Source of the DNA: an uncultured Prevotella sp.
GTDB lineage: Bacteria; Bacteroidota; Bacteroidia; Bacteroidales; Bacteroidaceae
Length of the DNA stretch: 37,492 nucleotides
NCBI GenBank assembly: GCA_934183355.1
Contig: CAKPST010000011.1
Span: 1 to 37,492 of the forward strand
Direction of reading: 5' to 3'
The notes beneath the pieces are model-generated. The model was not told the DNA's origin. It saw nothing but the letters and a program-made list of their open reading frames with translations, and did not search any database. Position numbers and translations under genes: made by a program. Shown here one piece after another: positions 8,852-17,071 of this stretch (the first letter of the stretch is position 1; each line of letters opens with the position of its first letter).

Positions 8852-8963
8852 TTGTCTTTTAATGCGATTTATTGTTAGGTTTGTTTTTGTATGCAATATT
8901 CGCTAAAAATATTGAGATATGCAAATATTTCAAGATAGATTTGCCTATTTCGGTTGAAAGAAA

Positions 8964-8995
8964 TTTGTTGCACTGATTCTATTTGCTTATCTTTG
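8964..8995 (+). promoter_or_regulatory. Promoter of the DPP IV gene
   Basis: TTTG (8964-8967), a 20-bp spacer and TATCTTTG (8988-8995) match the Bacteroides -33/-7 promoter exactly. The predicted transcript start is about 55 bp ahead of the ATG. The rest of the 207-bp spacer 8852-9058 is A/T-rich with no other clear signal. Confidence 0.7.
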
Positions 8996-9058
8996 CACTA
9001 TCTATATGTTTATAGTTGTAAGATATACTTCTACAAAAAATCAAATAATTAAAGATAT

Positions 9059-11254
9059 ATGAAACGCTTATTATTAATTTTTTCAGCATTACTTATGTTT
9101 GCTATGACAATGTCGGCAGCTGAGACTCTCACTGTCAAGGACATTACAAGCGGAAAGTTTGCCGCAAAGACAGTGCAGGGCATGAACCCTATTTCTGGTA
9201 CAGACACTTATGCCCGTATTGAGGGCAAGAAGATTGTTAGCTATTCGTTCAAGACAGGCAAGCAGGTCGGTGTGCTCTTCGATGCCGAAAATACGATGGG
9301 CAAGAAGATAGACGATTTCGACGGCTATATTCTTTCTCCCGATGGCAAGCGCATGCTCATCCAGACTAAGACTGAGCCTATCTATCGTCGTTCTTTCCGT
9401 GCCGTGTTCTATATCTACAACATTGCGAGCCGCAAGCTTGAGACCCTGAGCGACGGTGGACCTCAGCAGGTGCCGGTGTGGTCGTCTGACGGTCAGCAAG
9501 TGGCATTTGTGCGTGATGGCAACATCTTCCTTGTCAAGTTGCTTTATGACAACGCCGAGATTCAGGTGACAAAGGATGGCAAGTTCAACGAGGTTATCAA
9601 TGGATTGCCCGACTGGGTGAACGAGGAGGAGTTTGGTTTCAACCGCGCCCTTACGTTCAATGCCGACGGAACTATGATTTGCTGGTTGCGTTATGACGAG
9701 TCTAAGGTGAAGACTTATTCGCTGCAGATGTACAAGGGTCTTAAGCCTGAGAAGATGGAATATGCCGATTATCCTGGTTTCTACTCATACAAATATCCTA
9801 AAGCTGGCGAGGACAACAGCCGTGTTAGCGCATGGAGCTACGACATCAAGTCGCACAAAATCAACCAGCTCCAGGTGCCACTCGATGCCGACGGATATAT
9901 GCCTCGCATCAAGCCTACTGACGACCCAATGAAGATAATTGTTTATACACTCAATCGTCATCAGGACCAGCTCTGCCTCTATGCTGTCAATCCGTGCAGC
10001 ACCGTGGCTCAGCTCATCATCAAGGAGTCGGCTTCTAAGTATGTGCAGGAGAGTGCAATGGAGGAGATTCGCATTGTTGGCAACAACATTCTGTTCCCGA
10101 GCGACCGTTCGGGTTATATGAATCTCTATTTGTATAATATGAACGGACAGTTGCTCCGCACTATCGGTGGCGACTACGACATCACTGCCGTTTATGGCTA
10201 CGACGCTAAGACTGGCGACGTCTACTATCAGGCTGCTGCTCTTGGTGCTACCGACCGTCAGATATTTGTGTCTCACAAGAATGGCAAGATCATTCGACTC
10301 ACCGACAGCGAGGGTTGGAACACTGCCGTATTCTCTGGCGACTATCAGTATTTTGTCAATACATGGAGCGACCTCAACACTCCTTTCGTCTTCACAACAC
10401 GCACACGCGAGGGCAAGGTGGTAAGTACGCTTGAGGACAACAAGGCACTGCGCCAGCTCACTGCTCAGTATGGTTTCTGCAAGCGCGAGCCTTTCTCATT
10501 CACCACTTCAGAGGGCATCACACTCAACGGATGGATGATGAAGCCTAAGAACTTCGACGCTTCAAAGAAGTATCCTGTCATCATGCACCAGTATAGCGGA
10601 CCAGGTAGCCAGCAGGTGATGAATTCATGGAATGTAGGTTCAATGGGGCAGGGCGGTGCTTTCGATTCTTACATGGCACAGCATGGCTTTGTTCTTGTAT
10701 GTGTTGACGGACGTGGAACTGGCGGACGTGGTGCCGACTTCGAGAAGTGTACCTATCTTAAGTTGGGCGACCTTGAGTCAAAGGACCAGGTTGAGGCTGC
10801 CATCTATCTTGGCACATTGCCTTTTGTTGACAAGAATCGCATTGGCATCTGGGGTTGGAGCTTCGGCGGATTCAACACTCTGATGAGTATGAGTGAGGGA
10901 CGTGAGGTGTTCCGTGCTGGTGTGTCTGTTGCGCCTCCCACCAACTGGAAGTTCTACGACTCTGTATACACCGAGCGTTACATGCGCACTCCTAAGGAGA
11001 ATCCCGATGGTTATGCAACAAACCCGATAGAGCGAGTTGCTAAACTTCATGGAGCCTTGCTCCTTGTGCACGGAACAGCCGACGACAATGTGCATCCGCA
11101 GAACTCATACGAATATTCAGAGGCTCTTGTGCAAGCAGACAAGGACTTCCGTGAGTTGTTCTACACCAACCGCAACCATGGCATCCATGGCGGCAATTCG
11201 CGCAACCATCTGCTTCGTCAGGTGGCAAACTTCTTCATGACCGAGTTGAAGTAA
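9059..11254 (+). CDS. Dipeptidyl peptidase IV (S9B serine peptidase), exported
   Basis: This 731-residue protein has a signal peptide (MKRLLLIFSALLMFAMTMSA), an eight-bladed-propeller-like N-terminal domain and a C-terminal alpha/beta hydrolase domain. Catalytic residues are visible: Ser601 in G-W-S-F-G-G, Asp in the HGTADDNVH motif (675 or 676) and His707 in N-R-N-H-G-I. The D-W-V-N-E-E-E-F stretch (~185-192) is the double-Glu motif that binds the peptide N-terminus in DPP IV. It removes X-Pro (or X-Ala) dipeptides from peptide N-termini in the periplasm or at the cell surface, feeding peptide catabolism. Length and motifs match Porphyromonas/Prevotella DPP IV. Confidence 0.93.
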   Translation: MKRLLLIFSALLMFAMTMSAAETLTVKDITSGKFAAKTVQGMNPISGTDTYARIEGKKIVSYSFKTGKQVGVLFDAENTMGKKIDDFDGYILSPDGKRMLIQTKTEPIYRRSFRAVFYIYNIASRKLETLSDGGPQQVPVWSSDGQQVAFVRDGNIFLVKLLYDNAEIQVTKDGKFNEVINGLPDWVNEEEFGFNRALTFNADGTMICWLRYDESKVKTYSLQMYKGLKPEKMEYADYPGFYSYKYPKAGEDNSRVSAWSYDIKSHKINQLQVPLDADGYMPRIKPTDDPMKIIVYTLNRHQDQLCLYAVNPCSTVAQLIIKESASKYVQESAMEEIRIVGNNILFPSDRSGYMNLYLYNMNGQLLRTIGGDYDITAVYGYDAKTGDVYYQAAALGATDRQIFVSHKNGKIIRLTDSEGWNTAVFSGDYQYFVNTWSDLNTPFVFTTRTREGKVVSTLEDNKALRQLTAQYGFCKREPFSFTTSEGITLNGWMMKPKNFDASKKYPVIMHQYSGPGSQQVMNSWNVGSMGQGGAFDSYMAQHGFVLVCVDGRGTGGRGADFEKCTYLKLGDLESKDQVEAAIYLGTLPFVDKNRIGIWGWSFGGFNTLMSMSEGREVFRAGVSVAPPTNWKFYDSVYTERYMRTPKENPDGYATNPIERVAKLHGALLLVHGTADDNVHPQNSYEYSEALVQADKDFRELFYTNRNHGIHGGNSRNHLLRQVANFFMTELK

Positions 11255-11274
11255 ATATACAAATTCTCAAAATA

Positions 11275-11323
11275 TATTAATAAAGGAGTGACTACTTGAA
11301 TTGTAGTCACTCCTTTATTAATA
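11275..11323. terminator. Bidirectional terminator (DPP IV / esterase)
   Basis: A 21-bp perfect inverted repeat (11275-11295 and 11303-11323) with a 7-nt loop contains the GC-richer core GGAGTGACTAC and A/T-rich outer arms. It sits between convergent genes. Confidence 0.85.
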
Positions 11324-11365
11324 AGTCTGCCATTGCTGCATTTGAAGTTTTGAGAGTCGTCCTTT

Positions 11366-12256
11366 TTAGTAGAGAGCATATTTCTCAGTTTTTACTTTAC
11401 CACTGCTATACCGACAACTTCTGATGTAGATACCCTTTTGAGACGGTTCGGATGTCAGCCTTTTTCCGTTGATGGAATACCAAACCGTATTGATTAAATT
11501 ACCTTCATCGTTTGATAAAGGTGCTATATCTGTAGTTTGTCCCTTGGTATGCTTGAATACCCATGCAATACGTTCATTCGTGTAGCTTTTTTTACATACA
11601 TCCTCATGAGTCCAACCCTCTTTAATATCAAACTTATACTCAGCCTTGTAGCTATCCATCTCCTTCAAGAAGGTTTCGACATTTGCTATTTTCATGATTT
11701 TGTCGGCAGTACCCATTACCGTATAAATTGGTACTTGTGAAATAGCTTTGGCATCTAAGTCAGTAGGATTACCAGCAACTGGCATAGCAGCAGCAAATAA
11801 GTCAGAGTGATTGGAAAGCATACTCCATGTGCCAGTTCCTCCCATAGAACCACCAAAGATGTAAACCTTATTGGCATCAGCTACGCCTTTATCTATGTAT
11901 GTTTTCAGCAGAGTTTCCAAAACATCTTGGATAGAGCCAAGCCATGTCTGGTCCGTAGGACATTGAGGCACAATTATAATTGCCTTACGATTGTTGGCAG
12001 ACAACCAAGTGGCTATATCGTTTATTCCTGGCTCTTGCATCTGTGTCTCGTTGTCATTACCCTTGCTGGAACCTCCATGCAGATAGATAACGAGCGAAGC
12101 CTTGTCACCATAACCAGGGATAGTAGCCTTGCGGTATGGCAAGGTCGTCACATCATTGGGAAAAGTCTCCTTGGAGAATTCTATCTCTTGTGCAAAAACT
12201 TCGCCCCAGCTGAGAATATTCAGTAGGGCGAAGAATAAGATAAGTCTGTATTTCAT
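11366..12256 (-). CDS. Exported alpha/beta-hydrolase (esterase-like) with sorting-domain-like tail
   Basis: This 296-residue protein has a signal peptide (ends ...WGEVFAQ) and an alpha/beta-hydrolase fold of the polyhydroxybutyrate-depolymerase / feruloyl-esterase kind. Visible features are an oxyanion-side LYLHGGSSKGND-like loop (VIYLHGGSS at ~57-64), nucleophile Ser137 in G-G-S-M-G-G, Asp185 in M-G-T-A-D, and His217 in W-T-H-E-D. The last ~40 residues (VWYSINGKRL...GIYIRS) resemble the C-terminal sorting domains found on type IX-secreted Prevotella proteins. The substrate is unknown; a carbohydrate ester is a reasonable guess. The start codon overlaps the previous stop by 1 nt, so the gene is the last of a sigma-factor operon. 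Confidence 0.75.
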   Translation of the reverse strand: MKYRLILFFALLNILSWGEVFAQEIEFSKETFPNDVTTLPYRKATIPGYGDKASLVIYLHGGSSKGNDNETQMQEPGINDIATWLSANNRKAIIIVPQCPTDQTWLGSIQDVLETLLKTYIDKGVADANKVYIFGGSMGGTGTWSMLSNHSDLFAAAMPVAGNPTDLDAKAISQVPIYTVMGTADKIMKIANVETFLKEMDSYKAEYKFDIKEGWTHEDVCKKSYTNERIAWVFKHTKGQTTDIAPLSNDEGNLINTVWYSINGKRLTSEPSQKGIYIRSCRYSSGKVKTEKYALY

Positions 12257-12729
12257 TAATAACGTTGCTTTTTGTTTGATGGTCTTTGTCCTCGTTTAGC
12301 GTATCGCTTCACAATCTTGCGTTCTTGTTTATACACATTTTCTATCTGAGCCTGTGTGAGAAACTTTGAGTATTCCTTGTAGTATTTCTGACGAATCTTG
12401 AGAATCTTCTCACTCATAGCAAAGCGTTGCTTAATACGTTCCTCTTTCTCTTGCTCCGAATCTTCACCTTGACGATTAGGACGTGGACGAGGACCTAAAG
12501 CCCAAATTTCCTTCTTACAGTTGCAATATGTAGCAACAAACTTCACGGTTACAGCCTCGCTGAAAGCCAACTCTTGTGCTATGTGCTTGGCCTCTATTTC
12601 TGCCAGTTGCTCACGAGAAACTCTTTGTTGGTGATTTGGTTTTTTAAGGGTGTTCTGTTGTGCAAATGTGATTGTACAAGACGCAACCATCATGATTGCG
12701 ATAAGTAATGTTCTGATAATACGTGTCAT
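12256..12729 (-). CDS. Small exported Spy/CpxP-like protein
   Basis: This 157-residue protein has an N-terminal export signal (ends ...TITFAQ). A V-A-S-C at 15-18 also fits a weak lipobox, so it could be a lipoprotein. The rest is charged and predicted helical, with R-F-A-M-S-E-K-I-L-K-I-R-Q-K-Y-Y-K-E-Y and a final L-T-x-x-Q block reminiscent of the Spy/CpxP helical chaperones. That match is by pattern only. It lies between a membrane anti-sigma-like gene and an exported hydrolase, behind an ECF sigma factor, which fits an envelope-stress role. The basic C-terminus (K-R-G-Q-R-P-S-N-K-K-Q-R-Y) is distinctive. Confidence 0.6.
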   Translation of the reverse strand: MTRIIRTLLIAIMMVASCTITFAQQNTLKKPNHQQRVSREQLAEIEAKHIAQELAFSEAVTVKFVATYCNCKKEIWALGPRPRPNRQGEDSEQEKEERIKQRFAMSEKILKIRQKYYKEYSKFLTQAQIENVYKQERKIVKRYAKRGQRPSNKKQRY

Positions 12730-12776
12730 AGTTCTTTTAATTTTGAATGTTCTACTTCTATTTTGTGGTTTATTCT

Positions 12777-13157
12777 TTACTCGTTGATAAAGACATCATC
12801 TTGATATATATTTAGCAAGTATGCCTGATCATCTGTGCTTAGTAGGCAGAATGCCTTGTCTACATCATTGATAGAGATAGTGGATTGCTTGGAGAAGTTC
12901 ATATTTAAAATGAACACCAATGCCACAGATGCAGCCACTGCAATGACACTCCGCACGATAAGGCGAAACTTAGCAGACTTGTTGTGAGCTGAAACATCAA
13001 GTGGCAAAACCTGCGAGTCATTATCCTTAGGCTCTTCTGCAAGGTAATCATCTTTAACCTCTTTCCAAATGTTTTCTTCTAGTTTGTCAAAGAAATCTTC
13101 TGGTGTAGTGTAAGGCATCTGCTTGTCAGCTTTGTCTAAATCAAAATCTTTATTCAT
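12777..13157 (-). CDS. Small membrane protein, probable anti-sigma factor
   Basis: The protein has 126 residues from the ATG at 13157; a start 12 bp upstream at 13169 is also possible. It has an acidic cytoplasmic N-terminal half (PYTTPEDFFDKLEENIWKEV), one membrane segment (~72-93, IVRSVIAVAASVALVFIL) and a short periplasmic tail. No family is recognised from sequence. Its place right after an ECF sigma factor (8-bp overlap with the sigma stop) and its single membrane helix argue for an anti-sigma factor. The gene overlap implies translational coupling and a fixed protein ratio. Confidence 0.6.
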   Translation of the reverse strand: MNKDFDLDKADKQMPYTTPEDFFDKLEENIWKEVKDDYLAEEPKDNDSQVLPLDVSAHNKSAKFRLIVRSVIAVAASVALVFILNMNFSKQSTISINDVDKAFCLLSTDDQAYLLNIYQDDVFINE

Positions 13158-13701
13158 AATTGTTCTCATTTAAATTCATGTATTTGATAATTCTTTTCTT
13201 GGCAAGATGATAATTAATCTTGGCAGCGGAAGGCGTTGAGTCCATTGCTTCTGCAATATCCTCATAACGCAATTCGTCGTAGTAGCGGAGATTGAAAGCC
13301 ACCTTCTGCTTGGTTGGCAATGTGAGTATGGCTTTTTGTAACATCACAGCTTCGAGATTACTAAAGTCTACATAGCTGTCAGCCATGATGCGGTTAGCTT
13401 CGTTTTCATCCGCTTCCAATGACACTTGGCATTGCTTACGAGAGTCTATCAGTCGAAGAGCCTCGTTGGTAGCTATTCGGAAGAGCCAACCTTTGAAAGA
13501 ATTCTCATTCTTCAACTGATTGAAGGAACGGAATATTTTAATGAAGGCTTCTTGTGTGGCATCCTGTGCATCATCATGCGAAACAACCAAACGGCGGATA
13601 TGCCAATATATAGGTTGTTTGTATTTCTGCATTAAGAGTTTAAAGCCTTCCTCGGTTCTTCCTCTAATGGCTTGTATGATCGTTTTATCATCGATGGTCA
13701 T
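13150..13701 (-). CDS. ECF RNA polymerase sigma factor
   Basis: This 183-residue sigma-70 family protein has region 2 at ~20-90 (F-K-L-L-M-Q-K-Y-K-Q-P-I-Y-W, then D-D-A-Q-D-A-T-Q-E-A-F-I-K-I-F) and region 4 at ~125-175 (LPTKQKVAFNLRYYDELRYE, D-I-A-E-A-M). It heads a four-gene operon: a small membrane anti-sigma-like protein, a Spy-like protein and an exported esterase. This differs from the first sigma factor in the window, which is coupled to an outer-membrane receptor. The sequence is closer to RpoE-type stress sigma factors (D-A-T-Q-E-A-F). An envelope-stress role is inferred. Confidence 0.9.
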   Translation of the reverse strand: MTIDDKTIIQAIRGRTEEGFKLLMQKYKQPIYWHIRRLVVSHDDAQDATQEAFIKIFRSFNQLKNENSFKGWLFRIATNEALRLIDSRKQCQVSLEADENEANRIMADSYVDFSNLEAVMLQKAILTLPTKQKVAFNLRYYDELRYEDIAEAMDSTPSAAKINYHLAKKRIIKYMNLNENNYE

Positions 13702-13797
13702 GTATTATAAGTTTTGTTTATTATTTCAATCTTTATCTGTTTACAATTATATGACCTTATGAAGAAAGAAAAGTAAAATTAGAAAGTGTTTTTTTTT

Positions 13798-13836
13798 AAA
13801 AAAAAGACGACCCTCAAGTTAGTTTTGAGAGTCGTC
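13798..13836 (-). terminator. Intrinsic terminator of the tRNA transcript
   Basis: On the minus strand a 12-bp stem (arms 13825-13836 and 13806-13817, one C-A mismatch, 7-nt loop) is followed directly by eight T residues. It lies 40 bp downstream of tRNA-Gly and upstream of the sigma gene, so it separates the tRNA transcript from the sigma operon. Confidence 0.85.
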
Positions 13837-13875
13837 CAATTATTTCTTTGTCTAATAATGTCTTGATGAGTGATG

Positions 13876-13948
13876 AGCGGTAAACGGGGCTCGAACCCGC
13901 GACCCCCAGCTTGGGAAGCTAGTGCTCTACCAACTGAGCTATTACCGC
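13876..13948 (-). tRNA. tRNA-Gly (anticodon CCC)
   Basis: The minus strand folds as a full cloverleaf: acceptor GCGGTAA/TTACCGC (7 perfect pairs), D-arm GCTCAGTTGGTAGAGC, anticodon arm CTAGC-TTCCCAA-GCTGG and T-arm GCGGG-TTCGAAC-CCCGT. The anticodon CCC reads the glycine codon GGG, and the discriminator base is U, as usual for tRNA-Gly. CCA is not encoded. It is co-transcribed after tRNA-Thr. Confidence 0.95.
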
Positions 13949-13983
13949 GAAGGGTTATTGATAAGTTGGCAATTAAAAGAGTG

Positions 13984-14059
<76 letters not shown>

Positions 14060-14155
14060 TGAAGCTCACATCTTTTTCAAATGCGATTGCAAAGGTAGAT
14101 AAAATCTTTTAATAAGCCAAATGTTTGACATTATTTTTTGCCCTTGCTCATGCCG

Positions 14156-15769
14156 TTAAAACTTGTAGCCTATAGTCATCAGCACTTGATTGCGCTTGTT
14201 GCTAACCTTGGTTGCACCGCATACATTGTCAAATTCTGGTTTTTCGTTGTCTACATAGCTCATGAATGGATAGAAGTCGCCATTGGTCTGGCTGAACTGA
14301 TAGGCAATGTCAAAGTTCCAGTTCTTTGTTGCATATCCGAAACCTGCTGTCACACGATGTGTGTCCTTCCAGTTGGTGTAGTCGGTGGTTGAGCTATAGT
14401 AGGTGCCATACGACTCTATAGAGCCGTCCTTAAATCCGTTCTCGTCATACATTGCCGAGAGATAGTTGTAACCGAGACGTACTGCGAAGTTCTTCTCAGG
14501 CTTAAACTCTACACCAAGCTTCAGCATGTGTACACCCTTGAGCGAGTTCTTGATGCTCTCCTTCATAGCCTTGTCGCTGTAGCTGCTGTCATAGTAGTTG
14601 CCCCAGTCGTCTACAGTGCCACCATCGTTCACGCGGATGTCGTTGGTGCTATAGTCGGCATACTCGTATGTGGCACCGAGAGCAAGATAGTTGCCCACTG
14701 TATGACCAAGGCTCACGCCAAAGCGCCACGGAGTGTAGAACTTGAAGTCGTAGCTCTCCGAAACATCACCATAATCGTGTGAACCATAAGCCTTGTTGAG
14801 ACCCTTGTTGTCGATGTAGGTGTAGTTCTTGGTGGTGAGGTCATACCATGTCGGAGTGTTGACATACAGACCGATGCGGAATGGAGATTCTTCCACTGGA
14901 CGGAAGATTACGCCGCCCTTGATGTCAAATCCAGTACCCGTAATCTGTCGCTCGTCGCCAATCACTACATTGCCGATACCATTGCCACCATCTACCAGAT
15001 TCTCGCTATATTCTGTAGTTCCGTTGTAGTGTACATCGTAGAGTCCTACAGTAAATCCCCAATAGAAGCGGTCGTTGGAGTTGCCGCTGACATTGAAGTT
15101 GTATTCGCCGATATATCCAGATGAGGCTCTGCCAAACTGATAGTCTTTTGCGTTGTAGTAGACTGGCATGCCGTCAGACTGGCGTATAATCACACCCTGG
15201 TCGGATAGTTGGGCATTGCTGCTGTTGAAGAGAGCGTTGCTGTATAGATAGTCTATCTGGTTGCAAGCAGCAGAATTGCTCACCAGGTTGCCGTTCTTCT
15301 CGTTCAGCGTGTATATGCCGTTGGCATTCTTCATAGCCGACAGTTTGTTCTGCGATGCGCCATTAAGTTTGCCAGCAGCAGTGAGTATCTGGTTGAAGTT
15401 CTTGCTCTTATTGTAGTTGAAACCAAAGTTGATGAATGAGCTGCGGTTGGTGCGCATAGAGTATACGAAACCAGCCTGGTCGAAACTCATTTTGGTCTTG
15501 TCGGCACCGCCGAACGACTCAACATCCGACTGCGAGTTGACTCCGAATGAGCCGTTCACCACACTGCGGCGGAACAAGCCGATGCCGGCAGGGTTGGTGC
15601 CCATTGTGGAGATGTCGGCACCGAGAGCCTCCATGGCTCCACCCATACCCACATAACGTGCCGTACCATTGAGATCCTTCTGTGCGAGAGGGGCATTCTC
15701 GTAGGTTTCCTGGGCTGAAACCGCAGTGCCAAGCATTGCGGCTGTCATTATAGATAATATCTTTTTCAT
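14156..15769 (-). CDS. FadL/OmpP1/TodX-family outer-membrane transport protein
   Basis: This 537-residue protein has a signal peptide (MKKILSIMTAAMLGTAVSAQ). Next comes an N-terminal hatch-like segment with the family pattern G-T-A-R-Y-V-G-M-G-G-A-M-E-A-L-G-A-D-I-S-T-M-G-T-N-P-A-G-I-G. The long Tyr/Gly/Asn-rich beta-strand region ends in a typical outer-membrane C-terminus (VLMTIGYKF, final Phe). The family moves hydrophobic molecules across the outer membrane; Prevotella and Porphyromonas members are often labelled hemin receptor, without firm proof. It starts 27 bp after the Tyr/Trp/Gly-rich exported protein and is probably co-transcribed with it. The true substrate cannot be read from the sequence. 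Confidence 0.85.
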   Translation of the reverse strand: MKKILSIMTAAMLGTAVSAQETYENAPLAQKDLNGTARYVGMGGAMEALGADISTMGTNPAGIGLFRRSVVNGSFGVNSQSDVESFGGADKTKMSFDQAGFVYSMRTNRSSFINFGFNYNKSKNFNQILTAAGKLNGASQNKLSAMKNANGIYTLNEKNGNLVSNSAACNQIDYLYSNALFNSSNAQLSDQGVIIRQSDGMPVYYNAKDYQFGRASSGYIGEYNFNVSGNSNDRFYWGFTVGLYDVHYNGTTEYSENLVDGGNGIGNVVIGDERQITGTGFDIKGGVIFRPVEESPFRIGLYVNTPTWYDLTTKNYTYIDNKGLNKAYGSHDYGDVSESYDFKFYTPWRFGVSLGHTVGNYLALGATYEYADYSTNDIRVNDGGTVDDWGNYYDSSYSDKAMKESIKNSLKGVHMLKLGVEFKPEKNFAVRLGYNYLSAMYDENGFKDGSIESYGTYYSSTTDYTNWKDTHRVTAGFGYATKNWNFDIAYQFSQTNGDFYPFMSYVDNEKPEFDNVCGATKVSNKRNQVLMTIGYKF

Positions 15770-15796
15770 ACGTTGTTTGTTTTTTACATCAGTTGA

Positions 15797-16807
15797 TTAT
15801 CTGCGATTGCCAAATCCACCGCCACGGCTTCCACCGCCACCGAACGAACCGCCACCGCCGCCGAACGAACCGCGGTTGCTGCCAAATCCGCTACCTCCAC
15901 CAAACGATCCACGGTTGCTGCCAAATCCGTTGTTGTTGGAGTTGTTGTACGATGGACGCTGCGACTGCTGCTGATAGCGGTTGTTGTCATACTGCGAGTT
16001 GTTGCGTCTGTTGCCGAAAGCGCTGCGGTTGTTGTCGTTCCAGCGTGAACTATTGTTGGTGTTGTTGCGGTTGCCAAAACTTCTGTTGCGGTTGTCGTTG
16101 TTGTTTGAGTCGCGCTTGCCGAAGAATCGTCCACCACCATTGGCATGGTTGCGTGTGCCAGTAGGTCCGCTGTAGGCATAATATCTCGGACCATACCATC
16201 CACCACATCCATAATAGGGCCAGCCCCAACCATAGTAGCCACCCCATCCGTAGTGAGCGCCCCATCCATAGTGCCAGTGTGGGCCATACCATCCGGCGTA
16301 ATAGGGTCCATACCATGGGTCATACCAAGGGTCGTACCAGCTATAGTAGCTGCGCCAATATGGCGAACCCCAATAAGTGCCATAGAATGCAGGGTCCCAA
16401 TAGCCATAGAATCCGTCAAATCGTCCCATGCGACGTGAGTAGGCGAAGTCGCTGTCCTCGTCGTCATAGTAGCGTTCTGAGCCTGGATATATGGTTATGT
16501 TAGAGTCGAGATCGGCTTTGCCGTATGTGCCGTCGCCCTCGTGAAACTCGATGATGTCGTTGCCGAGCGAGTCGGTTCCAATCTTCTGGTAGTAGCTTTT
16601 GAGTTTGCCACGTCGGTTGTATTCGTCAACATTGCGGTTGCTGCCACAATAGTAGGCAGGGCATTCGTTGCTATCCCGGTTGAATCTTTCAGACACATCT
16701 GTCTTCGCGCTCTTCTTCGGTGTGAAGTAGAGGTCGTCGTCCTGGGCTGTCATTGTCAATGGCATAGCCCCAATGAGGACAGAGAGAAGTAATAACCGTG
16801 TTTTCAT
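15797..16807 (-). CDS. Exported low-complexity protein rich in Tyr, Trp, Gly and Asn
   Basis: This 336-residue protein begins with a signal peptide (MKTRLLLLSVLIGAMPLTMTAQ). Residues ~25-125 are of mixed composition and may be folded. Residues ~125-210 are an extreme Tyr/Trp/Gly/Pro run (repeats like YDPWYDPWYGPYY and HYGWG). Then come an Asn/Arg/Ser-rich stretch (~220-300) and a Gly/Ser/Phe tail with GFGSNRGSFGGG written twice. The codons in these runs vary, so the bias is under selection at protein level rather than recent DNA slippage. No family is recognised. It may be an outer-surface or cell-envelope scaffold; the aromatic/glycine pattern resembles adhesive or phase-separating polypeptides. 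It is upstream of, and likely co-transcribed with, the FadL-type gene. Confidence 0.75.
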   Translation of the reverse strand: MKTRLLLLSVLIGAMPLTMTAQDDDLYFTPKKSAKTDVSERFNRDSNECPAYYCGSNRNVDEYNRRGKLKSYYQKIGTDSLGNDIIEFHEGDGTYGKADLDSNITIYPGSERYYDDEDSDFAYSRRMGRFDGFYGYWDPAFYGTYWGSPYWRSYYSWYDPWYDPWYGPYYAGWYGPHWHYGWGAHYGWGGYYGWGWPYYGCGGWYGPRYYAYSGPTGTRNHANGGGRFFGKRDSNNNDNRNRSFGNRNNTNNSSRWNDNNRSAFGNRRNNSQYDNNRYQQQSQRPSYNNSNNNGFGSNRGSFGGGSGFGSNRGSFGGGGGSFGGGGSRGGGFGNRR

Positions 16808-16911
16808 AATGGTTTGTTTTTATTGTCCTTATTATTTGTTTCTTTACATTATATAATGTTCAAGCAGCCAATTTATTGTATGGCTTGCCACATAATCTAT
16901 TTTTACGTATG

Positions 16912-16919
16912 CAAATTTA
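16912..16919 (-). promoter_or_regulatory. Candidate -7 element for the Tyr/Trp/Gly-rich protein operon
   Basis: The minus-strand reading is TAAATTTG followed by C, matching TAnnTTTG. A TTTG lies 15 bp upstream, closer than the usual ~20 bp, so the assignment is tentative. An alternative -7, TAATTTTG, lies at 16942-16935 in the arm of the inverted repeat. Confidence 0.4.
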
Positions 16920-16935
16920 ATGCTTATTCTGTTGC

Positions 16936-16982
16936 AAAATTAGGGAAAAACCCTAAAACGTAGTAGGTTTTCCCCTAATTTT
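16936..16982. promoter_or_regulatory. 17-bp inverted repeat with an alternative inner hairpin, in a divergent promoter region
   Basis: Arms at 16936-16952 and 16966-16982 match at 16 of 17 positions (AAAATTAGGGAAAAACC against its near complement). The left arm can also fold alone, TAGGG-AAAAA-CCCTA at 16941-16955. The two folds exclude one another. The element lies in the 264-bp spacer between the low-complexity protein gene (-) and prmA (+). It is either an operator for both genes or a 5'-leader structure. The rest of the spacer is A/T-rich. Confidence 0.5.
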
Positions 16983-17028
16983 ATGTTTTTTATACAATAT
17001 GTGTTTCCCATCTGTCACTATTTATTGC

Positions 17029-17036
17029 TAATTTTG
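17029..17036 (+). promoter_or_regulatory. Candidate -7 element for prmA
   Basis: TAATTTTG matches TAnnTTTG and lies 35 bp ahead of the prmA ATG. A weak -33 (TTTC at 17004-17007) lies 21 bp upstream. Confidence 0.45.
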
Positions 17037-17071
17037 TCGCAAGTTAAACAAATCTGAAACATTATAAGAGT

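Noticed and set aside
15784..16467. A 227-residue Thr/Ala/Met-rich frame on the same strand as the low-complexity protein
   Set aside because: It is a shifted reading of the repetitive Tyr/Trp/Gly coding region and has no signal peptide.
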